In this document: positions 51,604 to 59,595 of the stretch, piece by piece | How positions within the stretch are numbered: position 1 is the first letter of the stretch | Layout: every line of letters starts with the position of its first letter | DNA from: an uncultured Thermoanaerobaculia bacterium | GTDB lineage: Bacteria > Acidobacteriota > Thermoanaerobaculia > Multivoradales > Multivoraceae | Length of the DNA: 64,000 nucleotides | Direction: 5' to 3' | NCBI GenBank assembly: GCA_951813015.1 | Contig: CATOTG010000008.1 | Location: 124,001-188,000 of the forward strand | Notes under the pieces: generated by a model | What the model saw: the letters and a program-made list of their open reading frames with translations, nothing else | Databases searched by the model: none | Told to the model about the DNA's origin: nothing | Program-made: the position numbers and the translations under genes

Positions 51604-52854
51604 CTACTTCGCGTCGGCGAGGACGACGACCACGTTCTGGCCGCCGAAGCCGAAGGCGTTGACGAGCGCGACGCCGGTGGGGTGGGCGCGGGCCCGGTTC
51701 GGCACGTAGTCCAGGTCGCACTCCGGGTCGGGCTGCTCGAGGTTGATCGTCGGGCAGATCGTGCCTTCCTCGATCGTCTTGACCGCGGCGAGGGCCGAGA
51801 CCGCGCCGGCGGCGCCCAGCATGTGGCCGACCTGGGACTTCGTGGCGGCCACGGCGACATCTTTGGCCCGGTCGCCGATCGCCGCCTTGATCGCCAGGGT
51901 TTCGGCGACGTCGCCGAGCGGCGTGGCCGTACCGTGCGCGAACACCGCGTCGACCTCGCCGGGGTCCGTGTTGCTCGATTCGAGGGCTCGCGTCATCGCG
52001 GCCGCCGCGCCGGCGCCGTCGGGGCGGGGAGCGGTCAGGTGATGCGCGTCGGCGGTCACGGCGCCCCCGCGCACCTCGGCGTAGACGTGGGCGCCCCGCT
52101 TCTCCGCGTGACGCTCGGTCTCGACGACGAACGCGGCGGCGCCTTCGCCGAAGACGAAGCCGTCGCGGTCGGCGTCGAACGGCCGGCTGGCTGCCGGCGG
52201 GTCGTCGTTGCGGGTGGAGAGAGCCTGGAGCCGCGAAAAGGTCGCGACGATCAGCGGCGTGATGGCCGCCTCCGTGCCGCCGGCGATCACTGCGTCGACT
52301 TCGCCCGAGCGCAGCAACCGGTAGGCCTCGAGCAGGGCATAGTTGCCGCTTGCGCAGGCCATGGTGGAGGTCGTCGTCGGCCCGGTCACGCCGAGTTCGA
52401 TCGAGATCAGGCAGGAGACCGCGTTCGGCATCACGTCGGTGACGAGAAACGGGTTCGCCTTCCGCGGACCCCGCGCGACGAGCCGGCGCGTGCCGCTCTC
52501 CATGCTCGACGCGCCCCCGCCCCCGGTGTTGAAAGCGACGCCGTGCCGATGCGCCACGGCCGGGTCGATTGCCAGCCCCGCGTGGGCAACCGCCTGCTTG
52601 GCCGAGGCCACCGCGAAGTGGGTTGAGCGCGCGATCCTGCGCGCCGCCTTGCCGGCCAGCCACTCGGTCGGGTCGAAGTCGCGTACCTCGCAGGCGATCT
52701 TGACGCTGAACGCCTCCGTGTCGAACGCGGTGATCGGGCCGGCGCCCGAGTCCCCGGCCTTCATCCGCCGCCAGAAGGTCGGCACGTCATTGCCAACCGG
52801 CGTTACGGCGCCGAGCCCGGTGATCACGATCCGGCCGTTGTCGGTCGCAGGCAT
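51604..52854 (-). CDS. fabF: 3-oxoacyl-[acyl-carrier-protein] synthase II
   Basis: A 416-aa condensing enzyme. Catalytic triad regions: Cys in TSTMACASGN (~170), His in AHGTATPLGD (~310) and His in KSQVGHMLGAAG (~345); the C-terminus has NAFGFGGQN. It extends fatty-acid chains by condensing malonyl-ACP. It stands apart from other fab genes and from any acyl carrier protein, so it may be a second, specialised copy; the genes for a main fatty-acid cluster are not in the window. TATCCT lies six bases before the ATG. Confidence 0.95.
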   Translation of the reverse strand: MPATDNGRIVITGLGAVTPVGNDVPTFWRRMKAGDSGAGPITAFDTEAFSVKIACEVRDFDPTEWLAGKAARRIARSTHFAVASAKQAVAHAGLAIDPAVAHRHGVAFNTGGGGASSMESGTRRLVARGPRKANPFLVTDVMPNAVSCLISIELGVTGPTTTSTMACASGNYALLEAYRLLRSGEVDAVIAGGTEAAITPLIVATFSRLQALSTRNDDPPAASRPFDADRDGFVFGEGAAAFVVETERHAEKRGAHVYAEVRGGAVTADAHHLTAPRPDGAGAAAAMTRALESSNTDPGEVDAVFAHGTATPLGDVAETLAIKAAIGDRAKDVAVAATKSQVGHMLGAAGAVSALAAVKTIEEGTICPTINLEQPDPECDLDYVPNRARAHPTGVALVNAFGFGGQNVVVVLADAK

Positions 52855-53096
52855 CGGGTGAGGATAGCGCCGCTGCCTGCGCTACGCTCGCGTTCCGCCG
52901 ACCGCAGGAGCCTTGAGCAGGGTGTTCAAGCGTGAGTCGAGCGGTTGCCCGCGACGATGTCGCTCGCCGCGACGGCCCGTTCTCGCCGTCGTCGGCGATG
53001 TCGGCGGCCGCTTCCGGACCCCCGGGGACCAGGAAACCTGCGAGGTGCTGTGGGAATCGACCCACTCTCCGCGGTGACCGACTCTGCCACGTTCGG
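52855..53096. other. Intergenic region right of fabF
   Basis: Holds the -10-like TATCCT box of fabF (52861-52866). A short GTGGG/CCCAC hairpin at about 53050-53065 resembles a tRNA T-arm but no tRNA could be folded around it. Otherwise nothing is seen. Confidence 0.4.
52861..52866 (-). promoter_or_regulatory. -10 box at the fabF start
   Basis: TATCCT on the minus strand, six bases before ATG 52854; leaderless layout. Confidence 0.4.
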
Positions 53097-53876
53097 TCAA
53101 GCCGCCACAAGCAGTCGCTCAAAGCGCTCTGGCGACGACCAGAACGCGACCTCGGATTGCTGTTCCAGGAGCCTGAAGTCCTCGGTTCGCCACAAGTCCT
53201 GTGTGTCATCGAACAAGGTAATGAGTATCGTTTGCGGCTGAGTCTCCCTCAGGTGGCTGAGATCGACGCACCCGGCGACAACGTGCTCCGTGATTCGTCG
53301 TGCGGCGCTACGGGAACCGGTGCTGAGCAGGAACACGATCGAGGTTCGCCGATCGGCACGAGTCTCGAAATCAACCGTCCATTCCCTGCCGGACCTCCCG
53401 GTTTTTCGCACCGCCCGCTGATGAGCGATACGTCGCTCGCCGAGCCACTCGTGGACTTCGTCGGACGCGCTCTCGACCGCTCTGGTTCTCAATGTGAACC
53501 ACAGATCCGAGAGTCTGACTGCACCCTGCGCGAGGCGCAGGACCGACTCACCGGGTACGGCGCCCGCCGCAACGCGCAACACGAGTTGGCCGCGTTCGAG
53601 TTGAAGACCCAGTGTCTGGCAGACATCACGGATCATCATGTTCTGTTTGGGGGACCGCCGGCTGCTCGCAGACTGCAGCCGCAGCCAGCCGAGGCTCTCT
53701 CCATGGTCGGTAATCGTGAAGCCGCCTTCACGTTCAAGGACGAAGACGTCGACGACACCGCCATCCGGGTACATCAGCGGTGTCCGAACGCGCACGCCGC
53801 CCCCCGCCGCCGGCGTACACCTGAACAGCGACGGCAGGGAATCGCCAATAGACGAACACAACGCGTTGGGACTCAT
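53097..53876 (-). CDS. DUF1828-domain protein
   Basis: A 259-aa protein. The N-terminal DUF1828 domain shows VRVRTPLMYPDGGVVDVFV, then FTITDHGESLGWLRLQS and PKQNMMIRDVCQTLGLQLE. The C-terminal half resembles DUF1829 (VDFETRADRRTSIVFLLSTG). Such proteins are often found beside a small partner and in phage- or defence-type settings, but no activity is established. ATG 53876 overlaps the stop of the upstream gene (ATGA), so the two products are likely partners. No membrane segment. Confidence 0.75.
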   Translation of the reverse strand: MSPNALCSSIGDSLPSLFRCTPAAGGGVRVRTPLMYPDGGVVDVFVLEREGGFTITDHGESLGWLRLQSASSRRSPKQNMMIRDVCQTLGLQLERGQLVLRVAAGAVPGESVLRLAQGAVRLSDLWFTLRTRAVESASDEVHEWLGERRIAHQRAVRKTGRSGREWTVDFETRADRRTSIVFLLSTGSRSAARRITEHVVAGCVDLSHLRETQPQTILITLFDDTQDLWRTEDFRLLEQQSEVAFWSSPERFERLLVAA

Positions 53877-54205
53877 GGCAGCAACTCCTCCTGGACGTTC
53901 AGGTCCCGCATCTCTCCGTGGTGAGCGATCTTCGCCTCCGCGCAGAACTGCTCCCAGACGTCCGACGGCTGGGTCCAGGAAGCCGTGATATCTGTCGGAA
54001 CGTACGCCTGCTTGTCGCGAAAGGCCTCCGTCCAGTGGTGCTTGTGCTTCTCCCCCACGAAGCTGCCATCCGGATTCTGGTGTTCGGCCCCGAGGTCAAG
54101 TGCATAGATGCGACCAACGCCGCGATGAATGAGGGTGTAGGACAGAGTGGCCGCCTTGGGGTTCCAGCGAGCGTTGACAAAGAGCGGATAGCCTGCGTCC
54201 GGCAC
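53873..54205 (-). CDS. Small protein resembling DUF6978, partner of the DUF1828 protein
   Basis: The segment from GTG 54205 (110 aa) reads RIYALDLGAEHQNPDGSF, then KHKHHWTEAFRDKQAYVP, a spacing of Asn-Pro-Asp-Gly and His-x-His-x-x like that of DUF6978 proteins found with DUF1828. The frame is open upstream as far as 54586, but that part is compositionally odd and overlaps the opposite gene at 54438, so the start is uncertain; a TATCAT box at 54243-54248 supports a start near 54205. The usual ~40-residue N-terminal helix pair may be missing. A toxin-antitoxin-like or defence role is inference only. Confidence 0.55.
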   Translation of the reverse strand: MPDAGYPLFVNARWNPKAATLSYTLIHRGVGRIYALDLGAEHQNPDGSFVGEKHKHHWTEAFRDKQAYVPTDITASWTQPSDVWEQFCAEAKIAHHGEMRDLNVQEELLP

Positions 54206-54437
54206 GCCGTCCGAGCGGCGGACCGCGAGACGATCAGCGTTGATGATAGCCGCTTGCGGGTTGTGCAGGCTTCCGCCCCCGCTCGGCGGGAAGTCCTGGC
54301 CGCAGGCCGCCGTGGGCGGGGCTGCTAGAGTCGGATTTGCCCTTGACGCCTGTTTCGAGGTTGACCCCGTGCGCCTAAGGTGACAGGGTTCGCCTTCCTT
54401 CCGTTCAGACAACTCGGCGTTTCGCCGAAATAGGAGT

Positions 54438-55364
54438 ATGGCCAACGTCATGAAACTGGGAACTAGCGCGTTTTGTCGAACTGCCGTGGCTGCGGTCGCG
54501 GTTCTCGCCGTGGCGGTGGCGCCGCTTGCGGCCCAAGACTTCGAGCCGAACCGGCTCTCGGACGGCAAGCCCGATCTGAACGGCATCTGGCAGGCCCTGA
54601 ACGAGGCGAACTATGACCTCGAGTTGCACATGGCCCGCGCCGCGATGCAGTTGCGCGAGGGTCCGCACGGTCCCTTGCCCGCGGCCGAGGTTCTCAACTT
54701 CGGTGCGGTTGGCTCGGTGCCCCCGGGCATGGGCGTGATCAAGGGTGGCGGGAAGATCCCGTACACGGACGCGGCAGCCGCGAAGAAGATGGAGAACATG
54801 GCGAACTGGTCAACCCGCGACCAGGAAGTCTTCTGCTACCTGCCCGGCGTGCCGCGTGCGACGTACATGCCGCAGCCGTTCCAGATCTTCCACAGCGAGA
54901 ACGCGGTCTTCATCGCCTACCAGTACGCCGGCGCGGTCCGCGACATCTACATGGAAGATCCGAAGCCGTCCCAGGTCGACAGCTGGATGGGCACGTCCTA
55001 CGGCCGTTGGGATGGCGACACGCTGGTCGTGGACGTCAGCGGCCTGCTGGCCAAGGACTGCGCCGAGCGCGCGGAAGACATGCCCGGCTGCGGCGGCTGG
55101 CTCGACCGCTCGGGCAACCACTACAGCAACCAGTTGCAGGTCGAGGAGCGCTTCACGGTTGCCGGCCCGAACCACCTCCATTACGAGGCGACGCTCACCG
55201 ATCCGATGACGTACACCGAGCCGTGGACGATCGAGATGCCGCTCTACCGGCGGATGGAGCCGAACGCCCGCCTGATGGACTTCCGGTGCGTCGAGTTCGT
55301 CGAGGAGCTGATGTACGGCGAGTACCGCCGCAATCCACTGCCGCGGATGAAGCTGGTCGACTAG
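54438..55364 (+). CDS. Secreted Acidobacteria-type protein of unknown function (PDLNGIW family)
   Basis: A 308-aa exported protein: signal peptide VAAVAVLAVAVAPLAAQ, then SDGKPDLNGIWQALNEANYD, the opening shared by a large family of secreted proteins in Acidobacteriota. Later segments are FQIFHSENAVFIAYQYAGAVRDIYM, GRWDGDTLVVDVSGL and NHLHYEATLTDPMTYTEPW, beta-rich and conserved with the neighbour at 55442. ATG 54450 is an alternative start, as AGGAG lies only one base before 54438. Function unknown; it probably sits in the periplasm. A possible three-gene unit continues to 57043. Confidence 0.75.
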   Translation: MANVMKLGTSAFCRTAVAAVAVLAVAVAPLAAQDFEPNRLSDGKPDLNGIWQALNEANYDLELHMARAAMQLREGPHGPLPAAEVLNFGAVGSVPPGMGVIKGGGKIPYTDAAAAKKMENMANWSTRDQEVFCYLPGVPRATYMPQPFQIFHSENAVFIAYQYAGAVRDIYMEDPKPSQVDSWMGTSYGRWDGDTLVVDVSGLLAKDCAERAEDMPGCGGWLDRSGNHYSNQLQVEERFTVAGPNHLHYEATLTDPMTYTEPWTIEMPLYRRMEPNARLMDFRCVEFVEELMYGEYRRNPLPRMKLVD

Positions 55365-55441
55365 AAACGGCGCCGCCTGTCGGGAGTCGCGCCCCTTGGT
55401 GTCGCGCCGCTTCCGCCAACGGGGCCAAAGCGAGGTCAAGC

Positions 55442-56527
55442 ATGCGCGAATCCGGACTCAAGGTTGCTGTTGTTCTTCTTGCCGTCGTCGGACTCGCCGC
55501 GCCTGCCGTGGCCGCCGGCGACGAGGAGCTTGCCCGGACCCCGTCCGGCCGGCCCGACATCTCCGGCTACTACAACGTGGGCACCCTGACGCCGCTGGCG
55601 CGTCCGCAGGCGTTTGGCGACAATCTGTACCTGTCGCGGGAGGAAGCCGACAAGATCGCCGAGCAGGAGCGTCTGCGCCTGCAGGAGGCGGGTCAGGTCA
55701 GCGATCCCGACCGCGAAGCGCCCCCCGAGGGCGGCGACGGTTCGCCGGGCGCCGCCGGCAACGTCGGTGGCTACAACGCTTTCTGGATCGAGCGGGGGAC
55801 GGATGTCTTCGCGGTTGACGGCAAGTTCCGCACCTCGATCATCGTCGACCCGAAGAATGGCCGTCATCCGCCGGTGACCGAGGCTGTCCGGGAACGCTTC
55901 GCCGCCCGGAGGGGCTTCTTCCGCGCCAACACGGGCGAGGCCTGGTGGCTCGAGCGGGAGGGGCCGGGCCCCTACGACGATCCGGAACTGCGGCCGCTGG
56001 CCGAGCGCTGCCTGCTGGGCTTCAGCTCGACCGGCGGGCCGCCGATGCTGCCGGCCCTCTACAACAACCTGAAGCGGATCGTGCAGACCGAGGACCACGT
56101 GATGATCCTGGTCGAGATGGTCCACGACGCGCGCGTCGTCCGCATCGGCGGCGAGCACGCCCCGGCGTCGGAGCGCCGGTGGATGGGCGATTCGGTCGGC
56201 TGGTGGGAAGGCGACACTCTCGTCATCGACACGACGAACTTCGCCGACCGGCCGGCTCTGCGTTCGGCGACCCGAGACCTGCATGTGGTCGAGCGGTTCA
56301 CGCCGATGGGCCCGGATCACCTGCGATACGAGTTCACCGTCGAGGATCCGAATGTGTGGACGGCGCCGTGGAGCGGCGAGTACGCCTGGCCTCGCAGCGA
56401 CGCCCTCGTTTACGAGTACGCCTGTCACGAGGGCAACTACGCCCTCGGCAACATCATGCGCGGCGCCCGCCTTCTGGAGGAGGACGCCCTGGCCAAGGCC
56501 GCCAGTACGGGCGATTCCGGAGAGTAG
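55442..56527 (+). CDS. Secreted Acidobacteria-type protein of unknown function (PDISGYY family)
   Basis: A 361-aa exported protein. ATG 55442 gives a signal peptide (VAVVLLAVVGLAAPAVA). TPSGRPDISGYYNVGTLTPL opens the mature part. NAFWIERGTDVF, RTSIIVDPKNGRHPPVT, VGWWEGDTLVIDTTNFAD and GPDHLRYEFTVEDPNVWTAPW follow. The second half aligns with the gene at 54438, so both are one superfamily. The truncated gene at 32048 has the same opening. No catalytic motif is recognised. It starts 78 bp after the previous gene and runs in the same direction. Confidence 0.78.
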   Translation: MRESGLKVAVVLLAVVGLAAPAVAAGDEELARTPSGRPDISGYYNVGTLTPLARPQAFGDNLYLSREEADKIAEQERLRLQEAGQVSDPDREAPPEGGDGSPGAAGNVGGYNAFWIERGTDVFAVDGKFRTSIIVDPKNGRHPPVTEAVRERFAARRGFFRANTGEAWWLEREGPGPYDDPELRPLAERCLLGFSSTGGPPMLPALYNNLKRIVQTEDHVMILVEMVHDARVVRIGGEHAPASERRWMGDSVGWWEGDTLVIDTTNFADRPALRSATRDLHVVERFTPMGPDHLRYEFTVEDPNVWTAPWSGEYAWPRSDALVYEYACHEGNYALGNIMRGARLLEEDALAKAASTGDSGE

Positions 56528-56602
56528 AGCCGCGCCCGGATCCTGCTAGAGTCTGTTGACCGAACCGAACCACTGACACAAACAGAGGAGTGAGAGACGT
56601 CC

Positions 56603-57043
56603 ATGAGTAAGCGAGCCATGATCATCACGGGGGTCGGCCTTGTCGTCGCGGCAATCGCGGTGGGGGCGCCCCTGGTAGCTCACCACGCGTTCGGCGCCGA
56701 GTTCGACCCGAACCGTCCGCTGCTGCTGAAGGGCCCGGTCGTCAAGGTCGAGTGGGTCAATCCGCACACGTGGATTCACATCAAGCACACCGAGGAAGAC
56801 GGCACCGAGCACGTCTGGATGGTCGAGGGCGGCACGCCCAACACCCTCCTGCGCCGCGGCCTCTCCCGGGACGACCTCCAGGCCGGCACGGTGATCATCG
56901 TGGACGGCTACCAGAGCAAGGACCGCTCACGCCGCGCGAACGGCCGTGACGTGACCTTCGAGGACGGCAGCAAGATCTTCATGGGTTCCTCGGGTACCGG
57001 CGCCCCGCGCGACGGTCGCGACCCGACTGAACCGCCCCGGTAG
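56603..57043 (+). CDS. DUF6152-family exported protein
   Basis: A 146-aa protein with an N-terminal signal (MIITGVGLVVAAIAVGAPL) and the family marks AHHAFGAEFDPNRPLLLKG and VEWVNPHTWIHI. AGAGGAG precedes ATG 56603, and a TAGAGT box lies at 56549-56554. The family is common in Acidobacteriota and Proteobacteria next to secreted proteins such as the two upstream. Role unknown. A GC hairpin follows the stop at 57056-57073. Confidence 0.85.
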   Translation: MSKRAMIITGVGLVVAAIAVGAPLVAHHAFGAEFDPNRPLLLKGPVVKVEWVNPHTWIHIKHTEEDGTEHVWMVEGGTPNTLLRRGLSRDDLQAGTVIIVDGYQSKDRSRRANGRDVTFEDGSKIFMGSSGTGAPRDGRDPTEPPR

Positions 57044-57055
57044 ATCACTGGGTGC

Positions 57056-57073
57056 GCCGGCCGTCCGGCCGGC
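57056..57073 (+). terminator. Hairpin after the DUF6152 gene
   Basis: GCCGGCC and GGCCGGC form a perfect 7-bp stem with a GTCC loop, 12 bases after the stop codon. No T-run. Confidence 0.4.
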
Positions 57074-57164
57074 ACTTGGCGCGCAGCGCCGGCTTCCGGG
57101 AATGCGAGTGCGATCCTCACGTTCCCGGGGCCGGAGCCGCACGGTCAGCGCCGTGAAGCAGCCG

Positions 57165-57275
57165 GATTCGGTTCTTCTGTAGCTGCTTGCGCCTCGGGCG
57201 GCCACGTTCTCCGACCCCGGATACACCGCGTCGTTCAGGGATTCAGTTCTTCTGCAGCTGCTTGCGCCTCAGGCG
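57165..57275. repeat. Duplicated end of the PepSY gene
   Basis: A 36-bp segment at 57165-57200 repeats 57240-57275 with three differences; the second copy spans the stop codon and last residues (RRKQLQKN) of the PepSY gene. The first copy lies downstream of that stop and is a small tandem duplication scar. Confidence 0.75.
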
Positions 57276-58943
57276 TGCTCCGTGCCGCCTGAGGCGTTTT
57301 GCCGCCGGGACGAAGGACGAGGCCGCGGAGAACAGGCCGCCCAGCAGCAGAACGATCACGACGACATCCCATAGCGGGCGCCGGTCGTAGAAGCCCGGGA
57401 AGTCGAGCCGGTGCAGGCCCCGATAGAGCCAGCGGTCGAGTCGGCTCCGGCGCTGTTCGCGGTGGACGATGCGGCCCAGCGCCGGGTCGAGATAGAGCCA
57501 TGTGCGGTCCGGATCGCCGAAGCGGATCCGGAGGACCGGCAGCGGATCGCGGCCGTGCCTGCGGTCGCCGTAGTAGGCGTCGTACTCGGACAGTTCGTCC
57601 GCGTCGACGACCTGCGCCCCGGGCATCGCCGCGGTGGCCGCGGCGATCAGCTCGTCGCGGTCGAAGCGCCGCGTTTTTCCGCCGCCGAGCGTAACGAGCC
57701 GGTGCTCGAACGGCTGTACGGTTTCAAGAAACGCAGCAGGACCGCCGCCGCAGCAGCCGGCGCGGTAGCCGCCGCTCCTGCCTGATTCCGGCGGGCGGTA
57801 CGCGAGCAGCAGGGGCTCGCCGTCGAACGAGAGAAACTCGACCTCGCGCGTCGGGAACGACTCGGAGAGCGACTCCAGGCGGGGCCGGATCGAAGCAAGA
57901 TCGAAGTCGGCGAGCCGCAGGCCTCCACCGGCGACCGCGGCATGCTGGGCCTGGCTCGGCGTTCTCCCGGCGTGCCAGCCGAAGGGATCCATCGAAAGGG
58001 CGCCGCTCAGCAGCCAGGTGAACGCCGCGGCGCCGAAGGCCAGGCCGCTGTAGTGATGCCAGCGCATGATGCCGGAGTAGGGCGAGCGATTCCGCCGGAT
58101 CAGGCGCATCAGGCCGACAGCGAGGCCCGACAGGGTCAGTGCGCAGCCGGCGGCGGAGGCCCAGACGATGAGCTGGTACCAGAGCGTGGAGTGCGACCGC
58201 AGCGGCGTGAAGTAGAGCCAGTGGAAGACGGCGCCGGCGGCGCCCCAGAACCGGGACGTCGCGCTCGTCTCCAACACGACCTCGGCGGTGCGGTCGGAGA
58301 CGTAGAGCACGTCGCTGCCCGATCGGATCCGATGGGCGGGAAGCAGAGGCTGAATTTGCAGCGTCCACTGGTCGGGGCGGGAGAGGAGCCGGTCGTAGAC
58401 GGTCGGCGTCGGCGTCGCGCCGCCGGTTGCTTGCCCGCCGGCTGCTTGCCCGCCGGCTGCTTGCCCGCCGGCTGGCTGCTCGGCGGCTGCCTGCCCGCCG
58501 GTTGCTTGCTCGCCGGCTGCTTGCCCGCCGGTTGCTTGCTCGACGGCTGCTTGCTCGACGACTGGTTGCTCGCCGAATTGCGCGGCGATGGCCGTCGCCT
58601 GCCCCTCGGCGAGCTGCAGCATCGGGCTGCCCGTGTCCGCGTACACCGCGGTCCAGCCGGTCGCCGTGCGCAGCCGGTAGATCGGCCGGTCGCCGGCCAT
58701 GCCGAGGCGGATCTGAACCGCCTCCCGGCTCTCGGCATCCAGACCGGCTGCGGACGCGGCCTGCGCCGGCGCCACCTGAACCGCGTCCAGGTCGAGAGGC
58801 GACAGCCGGTTCAGCCGGTCGCCGAAATCGAGCGCCGGCATCCGCGCATAGATCATGACCAGCGCCGACGCGAACCAGACGACGAACAGCAGGTTGCCGG
58901 CGATACCCAGCCAGCGGTGGAGGAGGATCAGCCCGCGTTGCAA
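57243..58943 (-). CDS. PepSY-associated membrane protein
   Basis: A 566-aa membrane protein. TTG 58943 is chosen because GGAGGAGG lies six bases upstream and the first membrane helix then starts normally (LHRWLGIAGNLLFVVWFASAL). Four membrane helices: one N-terminal, two in the middle (LIVWASAAGCALTLSGLAVG; YSGLAFGAAAFTWLLSGALS) and one C-terminal (WDVVVIVLLLGGLFSAAS). Conserved His residues near helices (LHRW, WHHYSG, FHWLYF, LHRLDF) could bind heme, as in PepSY_TM ferric-reductase-like proteins. A variable GGQAA repeat region lies at ~125-180. It follows a cytochrome c gene by 46 bp, so electron transfer across the membrane is a fair guess. Confidence 0.82.
   Translation of the reverse strand: MQRGLILLHRWLGIAGNLLFVVWFASALVMIYARMPALDFGDRLNRLSPLDLDAVQVAPAQAASAAGLDAESREAVQIRLGMAGDRPIYRLRTATGWTAVYADTGSPMLQLAEGQATAIAAQFGEQPVVEQAAVEQATGGQAAGEQATGGQAAAEQPAGGQAAGGQAAGGQATGGATPTPTVYDRLLSRPDQWTLQIQPLLPAHRIRSGSDVLYVSDRTAEVVLETSATSRFWGAAGAVFHWLYFTPLRSHSTLWYQLIVWASAAGCALTLSGLAVGLMRLIRRNRSPYSGIMRWHHYSGLAFGAAAFTWLLSGALSMDPFGWHAGRTPSQAQHAAVAGGGLRLADFDLASIRPRLESLSESFPTREVEFLSFDGEPLLLAYRPPESGRSGGYRAGCCGGGPAAFLETVQPFEHRLVTLGGGKTRRFDRDELIAAATAAMPGAQVVDADELSEYDAYYGDRRHGRDPLPVLRIRFGDPDRTWLYLDPALGRIVHREQRRSRLDRWLYRGLHRLDFPGFYDRRPLWDVVVIVLLLGGLFSAASSFVPAAKRLRRHGARLRRKQLQKN
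58427..58560 (-). repeat. 15-bp in-frame VNTR in the PepSY gene
   Basis: About nine units of the type GCTTGCCCGCCGGCT encode Ala-Gly-Gly-Gln-Ala/Thr repeats in an outer loop. Units differ by a few bases. Length should vary between strains. Confidence 0.85.
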
Positions 58944-58989
58944 CCCGGTCCTCCTCCGAGCCCTGTCCGCGCGGCCTTCAGCGAGGCGC

Positions 58990-59472
58990 CTATTGCCGGA
59001 ACTGATTCGGATCGTTGACCCAATACTGCGCGTGGCAGCCGGCGCAGGCGAAGTAGACCTGTTCGCCGGTGTCGAACACGCCCTGGACATCGCGCGCGTC
59101 GGCCGCCTGCATCGCGGCGTCGCCGGCATCGATCAGGTCCCGACTCCAGGCGACCCAGTCCTCGTCGTCCATCTTTCGCCGGTCCATCATCAGGAGATTG
59201 CCCGACTCGGCGACCGTGACCGCGGAGTTGCGGACCAAGGTCCATTCCTCGTCCGTTTGAGGCCGGATGTGCTCCTCGCCCTCGGGCGTGATGATCCAGC
59301 CGACCGAAGCCCAGAGGTGGTCGGCGGCCGGTTCCATGACCGACGCCATCAACAGCCGTGTACCGGCCACCTCCCGGAAGGGGGGGCCGGTCTCCTCGGC
59401 GGTGCACGATCCAAGCGCGACCGCCGCGACGACGGCGGCCAGAACCGGGAATCTGCGGGCGCGGCTCAACAC
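58990..59472 (-). CDS. One-heme cytochrome c-type lipoprotein
   Basis: A 160-aa exported protein. GTG 59472; lipobox-like ALGSC at ~20 suggests a lipid anchor. The body is helical and the single heme motif CAGCH lies near the C-terminus (EQVYFACAGCHAQYWV), as in cytochrome c prime-like four-helix proteins. TACACT eight bases before the GTG indicates a leaderless mRNA. It precedes the PepSY membrane protein on the same strand and may pass electrons to or from it; it could also accept electrons from quinoproteins such as the PQQ dehydrogenase, but no direct link is shown. Confidence 0.85.
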   Translation of the reverse strand: MLSRARRFPVLAAVVAAVALGSCTAEETGPPFREVAGTRLLMASVMEPAADHLWASVGWIITPEGEEHIRPQTDEEWTLVRNSAVTVAESGNLLMMDRRKMDDEDWVAWSRDLIDAGDAAMQAADARDVQGVFDTGEQVYFACAGCHAQYWVNDPNQFRQ

Positions 59473-59480
59473 GGCAGGGG

Positions 59481-59486
59481 AGTGTA
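59481..59486 (-). promoter_or_regulatory. -10 box at the cytochrome gene start
   Basis: TACACT on the minus strand, eight bases before GTG 59472; leaderless layout. Confidence 0.4.
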
Positions 59487-59595
59487 GCGGAGTCCACTCG
59501 CGAGAGCCGCACGAGGAAGTGGTCCACCGGGAAGTGATCGTGAACGGGGCCGTGAACTCCAGCCGATGGGGGGCGGTGGGCCGCCGGCAGGCGGC

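Noticed and set aside
53040..53070. Possible tRNA T-arm (GTGGG ... CCCAC)
   Set aside because: The loop is one base short and no acceptor, D or anticodon arms can be drawn around it.
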